Part shown: in pieces, positions 56,640 to 64,000 of the stretch
How positions within the stretch are numbered: the first letter of the stretch is position 1
How the letters are laid out: every line of letters begins with the position of its first letter
Origin: Bilabrum cf. latius
Lineage: Eukaryota; Bigyra: Bicosoecida; Bigyra; Bicosoecida
Direction of reading: 5' to 3'
DNA length: 64,000 nt
NCBI GenBank assembly: GCA_965178125.1
Contig: OZ237761.1
Coordinates: 186,001 to 250,000 of the forward strand
Made by a program: the position numbers and the translations under genes
Notes under the pieces: generated by a model
The model's input: only the letters and a program-made list of their open reading frames with translations
Told to the model about the DNA's origin: nothing
Database searches by the model: none

Positions 56640-58295
56640 TTATCTCTATCTATCAGAATAGTCTTTCGCAAGTGGTCGTATTTGGTCTTTCCCATAATCC
56701 TATTCTAATTTCTTACGGGTAATCCATTCATTAAACTTATTAGAATATCCCTTATATTTGACTAAGTATTCAATAAGTCTATCTTTATTTTGTCTTTTAT
56801 CTAAAAACTTCTCTATTGTGTCTGGTTCTACTTCTAAACCTTCAACATTATCAATTTCAGGCTCTTCACTTTCCTTGTCTATGTCATCATTTACCTTATC
56901 TTCGTGTTCTACATTGTCTATTTTCTATAACTGTGAAGCATTAAAGAATCCAGTAAGAGGTTCTCCCTCTTTGTCCATTACTTTATATTTAATCCTCTAC
57001 TTAGGATTTCTTGGTTTGGTCTTCTATCTAACAGTGAAGACTTCTCTAGACCAATTAAATAAATTTCCTTTAAACTTGTTCTTCTCAAGTAATACTCTAA
57101 CTCTATCCCCTACATTAAGATCTTTATCATTCCCGTCAAAATTATTTGATAATTTCTTATTTTCAATTCTAGATCTAACTACTTCTAAATTTTCGGGTTT
57201 CATTGCTTCTAGTGGAGACATTCCTATAGTGTTGTGTTTTCTCTTATTATATGCTCTTACTAGTCTCTATAATGACGTATGCCAAACACCATCACTGTCA
57301 TTCTTAATAGCAAAGTCTTTTCTAATCTATTCTTTTATAGTCCTATTAAGTCTTTCAACTGCACCATTAGACTATGGATTTCCTGCGATGGTGAATAGTG
57401 GTTTTATGTCATTGTCATTCATAAATTTAATATATGCCTCTTTATTAAACTCATTATCACTTAACATAACAGTCGGTTTTCTCCAATTAGGTTTCTTAAA
57501 TAGTTTCTTCATCTCACGAATTATATTAACTAATGTCTTATCTTTTAATGAAATACTCCATAGGTATTTTGTGAATATATCCATTATATTTAATATCCAA
57601 TTATAGCCGTCATTAGTGTCTGAATACTTTTGCATGTCTATTAAGTCCAAGGCGTAAATTGAGAAAGGCTTAGTAGGTACAAAAGAACTTACTGCTGACT
57701 GTTTAGGTCGTTTTTTGGTCAATTGGTGGAGCATCTAGTTATTTAACCACTTTTCTACTTGTCGTCTTTTAATACGTTTATCTTTTTGTCTAGCTAGGTC
57801 ATATAACGCATCACGACTAACTACATTACCTTCTTCATAATATAGTTTCTTTAATATTGGTTTATAATTAAATTTGTCTTTGTCGTCCTCATCTTCTACT
57901 TCAATTAACTTACCGGTTGGTTTATTAAGTTTTTTCGTCTAAGCTTTAGTCATCTTATAAAAAAGGCGAACAAGGTTAGACTATTGAACGCTAAAATGAA
58001 CACGACTCACTAAGTTATATAAAGTGAAATAGTCTCCATCCTTCTATATTGAGTTAATTACCCCACCTCTTCTAAATAGTGGCTTTCCCTTGATATTACT
58101 TACATAAGATACATAAGAATATAAAGGTATTTTTTTAATACTTGCTTTGGTAGTTGGTACCTCTTCAAATCCTTTATCAAGTAGTCCCTTAATAGTGGCT
58201 TCTAAATTATCACTATCTTTTTGATTTTTTGTCGGTTCATCACCATACGTGTAAGATATTTTACCTCTAGTGTATGTCTTGCCTTTATTAGTCAT
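56640..58295 (-). CDS. INT: Retroviral-type (rve) integrase with C-terminal chromodomain, 551 aa
   Basis: ATG 58295 to UAA 56640 with twelve in-frame UAGs. The DDE core is visible: Asp in YALDLIDMQ (about 215), Asp in VMLSDNEF (about 280) and Glu in AGNP-(UAG)-SNGAVERLNR (about 311). The UAG stands where rve integrases have the NPQSNG Gln, which is strong evidence for the code. A zinc-binding HHCC-like N-terminus is not obvious. The C-terminus (about 478-538) is a chromodomain (LIEYLVKYKGYSNKFNEWI), as in Maverick and Ty3-like chromointegrases, which targets insertion to modified histones. It is driven by a full promoter box. The first 190 residues might be a separate domain fused in frame. 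Confidence 0.88.
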
Positions 58296-58300
58296 ATTTA

Positions 58301-58330
58301 CTATATATATAGTAGATATAAATTTTGGCG
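58301..58330 (-). promoter_or_regulatory. Promoter box CGCCAAAA...CTATATATATAG
   Basis: Variant (TACTATATATATAG with a CGCCAAAATT half) directly upstream of the integrase start codon. Confidence 0.5.
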
Positions 58331-58381
58331 TTAATTAAACGATTTTATAACATATTGTCTTCTGTTATTTCTTCTAGTTGT

Positions 58382-58594
58382 TTATGCTGTAATTGTTCCA
58401 TTTTTCTTTAATATTTCTTCTCGTTCTTCTTTACTTTGAAGATTATAAAAAAGAGTCTATGATCCATTTGACATATCCCACTCATTGCCATCAAAACATA
58501 ATTTAATTTCATCTTTTAAATTGTCCTCTATAGCTTTTATAGCCTTTTCAATAACTTTATTATTTTTACAAGCTTTTAAAAACTTGGGAGACAT
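58382..58594 (-). CDS. Small unknown protein, 70 aa
   Basis: ATG 58594 to UAA 58382 with one in-frame UAG. Helical and charged (MSPKFLKACKNNKVIEKAIK, LQSKEEREEILKKNG). It is preceded by ACATATATATAAAG. It lies between integrase and the Cys-rich gene. No family is recognised. Confidence 0.5.
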
Positions 58595-58655
58595 TATAAT
58601 TTTCAAGTCGTACATATATATAAAGACGATATAATATGTTGGCGTAAATTAAACA

Positions 58656-59189
58656 TTATTTCTTATATTTCTTTCTCTTCTAGTTACAGTCATAACAAAA
58701 CCAGAAAGTGGCTCCTGGTTTAATAAGATACTTTTCACATTTCTTACATTGTGAGTATTTCCTCTTTTTATTATAACAACTAAGACAAGTCTTTTTATAT
58801 TTATGTTTTTCAATGAACTCATCGCAATCAGTGCATCTACTCTTATCTTTTAATATGTCTTTATTTAATTCGTGTTTAATGGATTTAATATGACTTTTCC
58901 AGCTACTACGTTTAACAACACAAGAGCATACATCACAAGTCTTATACATACAAGCCTTATACACATCATGATCCTTTTCGAATGTGTTATTAATACATTC
59001 AGAACCTAATTTAAATATATCACCAGTTGGGGGATACTCAACGAAATGAACTTCCTTAATTTGGTGATCACAGATACACTTTCCGTCTTCTTCTCTAGTC
59101 TCTCCAGCTGGTATTAATAGAGGGGCTATCTTATTCCAGTCATTAATCTTTAGCTTATTGATTATGAAGTTACGACATTTATAGCACAT
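58656..59189 (-). CDS. Cysteine-rich zinc-binding protein, 177 aa
   Basis: ATG 59189 to UAA 58656 with one in-frame UAG near the end. Several CxxC pairs (CYKCRN, CICDH, CDVCSC, CTDCDEF, CLSCYNKK, CKKCEKY, CYDCN) and a histidine (HIKSIKHE) suggest zinc ribbons or fingers. The role may be transcriptional, but this is inference. The upstream TATAGTATATACTATA differs from the CTATATATATAG box and resembles the box before the primase-helicase. Confidence 0.65.
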
Positions 59190-59270
59190 TATAATATAGT
59201 ATATACTATAATAATATATTATTTTTAAGTCTAATTAAACGAGATGTCTTAAGCTCGATTCAAATTTGGG

Positions 59271-59328
59271 CGCCCGAAATTGCGGTAATATTATAGCTAT
59301 TCAAGATATATTTCCGCAATTCTGGGCG
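59271..59328 (+). repeat. 58-bp hairpin repeat, internal copy 11
   Basis: Forward orientation, the only forward copy in the right half. It lies between the Cys-rich gene promoter and the 3' end of the 59754 gene. Confidence 0.85.
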
Positions 59329-59346
59329 CGTAGGCGTATTGACTTT

Positions 59347-59754
59347 TTAATTTAATATTTTTAATTGTTTCAGTCTTGCGTCCACTTTAGACCTATAGTC
59401 ATCTAACCATTTTTCCAAAGTATCCCCTTTAACATACCTTTTTACATCTAATACTCCATTGGCTAGTTTTGTTAAGTAGTCCTTAATAGCATTATCACTT
59501 CCCCATAAGATTTTATGACTGTGATATTTTGAGCTATTAGTATCGGTAGTCTTCCCGTGTCTTCGGTAGTATAGGCGTCGTCTTTTAGGGTCAATATGGT
59601 TATTATCTCCATACTTACCAATCAAATCAAAGTATTGAGCATATCGTGCATCACCAAAGCTAGTGATATACTTACCATTTTTGAATACATCATATTTCTT
59701 ATTTCTACGAGTAGAGGGTTTATATTTGAATCCATCAATAATTATCTCATACAT
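59347..59754 (-). CDS. Conserved virus-type protein with KKYDVF...RRxYYRRHG motif, 135 aa
   Basis: ATG 59754 to UAA 59347, no in-frame UAG. The order RNKKYDVFKNGKYITSFGDARYAQYFD, KRRRLYYRRHG and HSHKILWG resembles a small family of unknown function found in nucleocytoplasmic giant viruses and their satellites (DUF5754-like, from memory). Function unknown. It diverges from the 59763 gene by only eight bases. Confidence 0.6.
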   Translation of the reverse strand: MYEIIIDGFKYKPSTRRNKKYDVFKNGKYITSFGDARYAQYFDLIGKYGDNNHIDPKRRRLYYRRHGKTTDTNSSKYHSHKILWGSDNAIKDYLTKLANGVLDVKRYVKGDTLEKWLDDYRSKVDARLKQLKILN

Positions 59755-59762
59755 AATATATT

Positions 59763-59981
59763 ATGATACAAGATTTATTAACTTAGTATATTGTCGGTAA
59801 GACTTGTAAATTAGTTATTAAATAGGTGAAGACAACCAAGACATATCATACGACTAAATCATATGTTAAGGACTAGTTAGAAGAAGTACTCAATACATTG
59901 AAACAAGTTAAAGGACATTCTAAATGTGAACACAAGATCAAATGGACCACTTCAAGTGGTATGAGTTAGTGAATATGTAAA
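59763..59981 (+). CDS. Small unknown basic protein, 72 aa
   Basis: ATG 59763 to UAA 59979-59981 with three in-frame UAGs. The protein is Lys/Thr-rich (CKLVIKQVKTTKTYHTTKSY) with a C-terminal KMDHFKWYELVNM. Its last nine codons extend into the right terminal repeat, which begins at 59955. Confidence 0.45.
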
Positions 59982-61431
59982 ATTGAATACGGGTGAGCGC
60001 CCAGAATTGCAAACATAATTTTCTTGATACTTATATATTTCCGCAATTTGGGGCGGTCATATTTATTATTAGTTATTTTAAAATATCTCGTCAAGTGGTT
60101 AAGTCTTTTTGTGATATCCCGTTAAGTGGTCAATAAAATGAACGGTAAGTCAAAAAAATTAATCAAAATAAAGAAGTAGTTGATTATTAATTATTGAAGA
60201 CACCTAAGCGCCCAGAATTGCGACAATATATCTTAATATCCTAATATATTACCGCAATTTCGGGCCGTCATTTCTGGACATTTAATATAGCACATACTAG
60301 AAATATCTTTATTACAAAATTACACCTCTATAAGATAACTATGTCAAAATTAACAAAATATAAAACTCAATACACCTACGCGCCCAGAATTGCGACAATA
60401 TATCTTAATATCCTAATATATTACCGCAATTTCGGGCGCTAGTATTATACTATACCATATTTTATTATCCTATATTTTCCATTTAATCTAGTGATTAATC
60501 ATTTCAAAGTAATACACTTGACATAAACCAGTTCATTGAGTCATTTTAAAGTCATCGTCAAAACATTTATCATTTTTAAGTTATCCCGTTTTGTATTCCT
60601 TTATATCATATACTCAAACAAAGGACTTAAAACATATTTAAAGAATTATGAAAAATAAAAATCAATACACCTACGCGCCCAGAATTGCGAAAATATATCT
60701 TGAATAGCTATAATATTACCGCAATTTCGGGCGATAGATTAAAGGATGTATTTTTAAGGGGATACCCTTACATTTGAAGTTTTGAAGAGATGACATATAA
60801 AAGACTTTATAAAGTGATTAATATCTCCTTCTAGTTATATTTAAATATTCAATTATTTAAGTATAGATTGACAAGTAATAAAAAAAGAGATAAATTAAGT
60901 TGATATATTAGTTTAGTTTTATTTATTAATTTAAATTTTTCATTGGAAGTATTAAAAAGACTTTAATACTTCTGTCAATCTCTTTAAGTATTTATTTAGT
61001 TATTTTCTAAAGTGGTAAATGTCAATTGATACTTAAAACCAAATCATAATATAAAACTCAATACACCTACGCGCCCAGAATTGCGAACATATATTCTTAA
61101 ATGACTATATATTTCCGCAATTTCGGGCGGGCATATCCTAAGACTTAGGCTAGGGATTCACTCAACAGATTAAGTAAAGTAAAGGTCTAACAGATAGACA
61201 TTAACGGCGCGAAGGTATTAAATTAGGTAGATATATGAATAAATAGCTATTAAATTATTATGTTCAAGTGAAGGACATTATGAAGGACTACGGCTTAAGA
61301 TGTTGTGAAGTGGTTAATATTGACCTCTTATGTTATCCGCCAAAATGTGGAGTTATGATAACTCTATTTCTACTATATAGTAGAAATAGAGTTTACTTAT
61401 ATAAAAACTACACACATTTTGGCGGATAACA
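59955..61431 (-). repeat. Right terminal inverted repeat (1,477 bp)
   Basis: Reverse complement of 37982-39458 with a handful of differences. It carries five hairpin repeats in inverse orientation (about 59999, 60210, 60382, 60676 and 61072) and no complete gene. Its outermost 101 bp are in direct orientation relative to the left end. Confidence 0.92.
61331..61431 (+). repeat. Right terminal palindromic unit (101 bp)
   Basis: Identical, base for base and in the same + strand orientation, to 37982-38082. Its 34-bp central palindrome is at 61360-61393. A true inverted repeat would require the reverse complement here, so one end is flipped. Confidence 0.9.
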
Positions 61432-61436
61432 GGTGT
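61432..61436. repeat. Target-site duplication GGTGT, right copy
   Basis: Matches 37977-37981 and directly follows the element terminus GGCGGATAACA. Confidence 0.85.
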
Positions 61437-63303
61437 GCCACATGATGCGTTCTAGGTTGCCATGAAACGAAGTGGGGCTTTCTCGGGAGCATTAATACGA
61501 ATGTATCTGTCATACTAGGAATCTCTTCACACGCTTGGTAAAGAGGCGAAGCTGGCCAAGGCTGGCCTGCGGGTGATCACTCTATCCAAACCGCCCAGGC
61601 TTGCTCATCTCTTTGGGCATATTTCATCATCCCACAATGTGGAAAACCCTGCACTTGCATCGCTGGGACATCCTGGCTGCAGCTAGCTTGGTCGGAAGAA
61701 GCTAGCCCAGCTGTATTGCCGTGACCCGAGCATGTTTTGGGGTTTATTTCCACCCCAGCCGGAGCCAAAACCAGTTGATGAGGCCGCAGCGGCTGCAAGT
61801 GGCCCGCAAAGAAAGAAGACTCAGCCCCCTGCGATCAAAGGCGGAGGGGCGGGTAAGCCCTCTACTGAAGAAGGCGCCGGTGCCGACGAGATTCGGGACC
61901 TGCGTGAGAAGAGCACTCGTTCTCAGCGCGATGCAGCAGCGAAGGTTCTGGGCGTCGGCGGCGATTCCCCGGAAGCGAAGAGGGTACGGAGTTCCGATGC
62001 CGCAAGCAGCAAAGTAAAGGGCTCGCCACCGCAAGCTGGCATAGAGAGCACCGACTCGGAGTCAGGTTCGGGCAATGACGGTGAGGGGGGAGTAGGCTCA
62101 GGCGAGGCAGTAGGTCCCACCAAAGAACAGGGTGTGGGCATTGCATAGGGTACGGGCAACGCTGGTGGCCAAGGCCAAGACAGCTCGGGCGGTGTACGAG
62201 GCAGGAGACCTGGTGCTGGGGATGGCACCTGTGCCGACGTGGAGTTCGGTGGATCCGATGATGAGGATGAAAAAGCGAACAAACAGGCGTTGGATACGTG
62301 CGTTAGTCTTCTCGAGTTCGAGCAAGGCGACGAGGACCCTGCAGCGAGAAAGTCTGTCGGTGCCAGAGTCCATGCAAGGAGGCAGCAGAGCATAGGCAGT
62401 AGTGAGGCCATGACAGAGGGTGAGAAAGGCGCAGGAGAAGGGGGCAATGCCGCCAGTGTTGAGGCCACGGACGTTTGCCGGGAGATGCTGAAGGCCAAAA
62501 AGGAGCAGGAGCTGTCGGCTCTATCTGCATAGGTAGGTGGGGCATCCAGCGGGGCGGGGGGCGACCGAAGTGGGCCTGCATGCGTAACTCCATCGTCGAT
62601 TGCTTTGGAGCAAGGGGCCCACAAGAGCATGGAAGCATTTGGAGCAATTCGAATGATGAACGAGGCCGGCCTGTCCGAGGTATTCATGCCCAAGGTGGAG
62701 GTAGGCGGCAAGTCCACGCTGAGGCGAGCACACCAGGAAGCACTTACAGGAGTGCGCAATCGGGCCGCTCCTTGGCTAGTGCTGTTGGACGATGGTGTGA
62801 TGCAGACTGTGCTGAGCAATGTGTACAAGTTTAAGCCAGGCGACGAGGGGGAGTACGGAGACGCTTGTGGTGCGACGGAAGCCACGCCACCATTCGAGCG
62901 GGTCCAGCGGGCGTACGTGCAGTTTGTGCTGAGCAAGCTCCAAGATGCTCTGCCAGAGGAATTTGACCTTGGTCGAAGGGCGGCTGTCCTAAAAGAGGTC
63001 CAGATAGCGGAGATAGCCGTCCGTATTTCGATGCTGGGCATCCAGGCTGTTCAATCATTGGAGGACTCCGTTGCGTACTTCTAGTAGGCTGGGCAAGCTA
63101 CTGATGCCAGTGCCGCTGACGCACAGGAACGCAGCCCACCAACAGGATCAAGTGCGGGTGACAGAGCTTCGAAGGTATTGACGCACGCCCAGAAATAGCG
63201 CGGATGGCACTGCTCCAAAACGATAGGATTGGCAGAAGCTAAGGCGTCCTGGTCGTCCGGGCCTCACCACTTCCGCTCGCTTGTGTTCCTAATGCCGATT
63301 TGA
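61432..63303 (+). pseudogene. 3' part of the host gene split by the element
   Basis: The frame begins in phase with the upstream fragment (GGT codon at 61432 = GGT codon at 37977). It stays open through several UAGs (for example at 62146, 62530, 63082 and 63085) to UGA 63301-63303. Features are a Ser/Gly/Glu/Asp-rich disordered middle and a more ordered C-terminal half (SMEAFGAIRMMNEAGLSEVF, APWLVLLDDGVMQTVLSNVYKF, RAYVQFVLSKLQDALPEEF). The ordered part could be a helical protein-protein domain. No family is recognised. Codon use and GC content are host-like. The gene is probably non-functional at this allele. Confidence 0.6.
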
Positions 63304-63858
63304 AGCTGCGTCTGCGCTTGCCGTCACTGCGTCGTGGTAAATTGGCTTTCTTCTAGATGTTTTAATGGAACGCCAAGAACGCGGCGGGCAGGTTCGGGAC
63401 GTCCGTTTCCAGTTGGGTGCAACCAGAGCCCCATATCCTGATGCAATAAGAACAAGCACTACAGCTCCTCCAGCAGCAGAATCATGCAAGGCAGTTCCAA
63501 TACAAGCTACAGCACAGCAACTTGAATAGCTATGCAATCAGTGACGAACATTCTAGTAGGTGTGAGGCGATGAACACGAATGGGCACAATTGCTTCCTTT
63601 TGGAGGGCCTCGTGTGTTTCGCATTGGACTGAAACGGGCAATTGGCATGCGAGGTTGCCGTGATTTGCTGCTGCAAGACCTGCAATTCAAAAGAGATTGC
63701 AAGCTTGGGCGGCCGATTTGGCATCTGCGCTCGCTTGACCTGAATAGATCCTAGAGGCTGTGCGACGTACGCATCTTTGGTTGAGATAAACTAGTCGAAT
63801 ATCTGAAATGGATTGGAAGCGAACTCTTTTTTAAATCGCATTTGTCACTTCGCCGCAG
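63304..63858. other. Intergenic region, possibly with introns or 5' exons of the next gene
   Basis: This 555-bp stretch holds no complete gene that I can support. An ATG at about 63810 opens a few codons before a UAA. The acceptor CGCCGCAG at 63858 shows that an upstream exon of the following gene must lie here. Confidence 0.35.
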
Positions 63859-64000
63859 GATTTGGAGAACCATTGCTACCAGGTTTTTGGAATGCCTGAA
63901 GAAAGGCAGCGACACCGAGGCAATCCAAATGTTCGAGCAACACCCGTACGTTCTAGGCAACGGCAAGTTCAGCGTTGCTGTGAAGCTCACCGGCAAGCAT
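63859..64000 (+). CDS. Internal exon of an unknown gene, cut by the window end
   Basis: After the acceptor CGCCGCAG the frame (phase 1) reads IWRTIATRFLECLKKG, then IQMFEQHPYVLGNGKF and VAVKLTGKH to the last base. It looks like a folded protein with host codon use. Too little is present to name it. Confidence 0.45.

Larger units (their letters stand above)
37982..61431. mobile_element. Complete integrated mavirus-like virophage / Maverick-type element (23,450 bp)
   Basis: The element is bounded by TGTTATCCGCC...GGCGGATAACA, 1,477-bp terminal inverted repeats and a 5-bp target duplication. It is strikingly AT-rich against the GC-rich host. It encodes an rve integrase, a primase-helicase and the consecutive block ATPase-protease-penton-MCP on one strand, the order and approximate sizes seen in mavirus and related virophages. 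About 23 genes are intact when UAG is read as Gln, with more than 80 in-frame UAGs, and each ends in UAA or UGA. I see no protein-primed DNA polymerase B. The identity as a virophage rather than a polinton-like virus rests on the block order and protein sizes; MCP and penton are assigned by context. Confidence 0.9.

Noticed and set aside
38284-61129. CRISPR array
   Set aside because: The repeats are hairpins spaced hundreds to thousands of bases apart and separated by genes, not by uniform short spacers, and the context is eukaryotic.
37982-61431. Assembly chimera or contamination
   Set aside because: The exact target duplication, matching termini, shared UAG=Gln code and the continuous host frame across both junctions argue for a real insertion.
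1-64000. UAA as a further sense codon
   Set aside because: No gene needed an in-frame UAA, and most element genes end at UAA at positions that fit complete proteins.

Overview
The window is nuclear DNA of a unicellular eukaryote (protist) carrying one complete integrated DNA virus-like element. The outer parts (1-37,981 and 61,432-64,000) are GC-rich, with short GT-AG introns (about 90-290 nt), bidirectional intergenic regions and proteins full of low-complexity inserts. The middle (37,982-61,431) is AT-rich, intron-free and densely coding.

Host and element share a genetic code in which UAG is a sense codon, almost certainly glutamine. Reading UAG as Gln fuses dozens of broken ORFs into full-length recognisable proteins. 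UGA ends every complete host gene seen here; UAA (mostly) or UGA ends every element gene. I cannot name the species. The layout resembles the mavirus-type virophage insertions known from the flagellate Cafeteria, but the recoded UAG argues for another lineage.

Host genes, left to right: 3' end of an unknown gene (+); an unknown low-complexity basic protein (-); TRAPPC13 (+); a very large PH-CLU-TPR protein (-); a Na+/H+ exchanger with a long tail (-); PQBP1 (+); an NmrA-like/NMRAL1 protein (+); an FSH1-type serine hydrolase (-); a secreted Cys-rich protein (-); a dihydrodipicolinate synthase/N-acetylneuraminate lyase family protein (-); a secreted glycoside-hydrolase-like protein (-); a class 3 (DAG-type) lipase (+); a secreted clan GH-D-like glycosidase (+); a gene split by the element (+); and the start of another exon (+).

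The element is 23,450 bp, flanked by a 5-bp target duplication (GGTGT) and 1.48-kb terminal inverted repeats. It carries about 23 intact genes: a primase-helicase, an rve integrase with a C-terminal chromodomain, and the virophage morphogenesis block in canonical order (packaging ATPase, cysteine protease, minor capsid/penton, major capsid). It also encodes small basic virion-like proteins, a fibre-like protein, a nucleotidyltransferase-fold protein, a P-loop protein, a Cys-rich zinc-binding protein and several unknowns. Twenty-one copies of a 58-bp hairpin repeat separate its genes. Its outermost 101 bp are palindromic and lie in direct, not inverted, orientation at the two ends, as if one terminus had flipped. 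No gene in it is visibly broken, so it may be recent and still functional. It splits a host gene, and removing the element with one target copy restores that reading frame.
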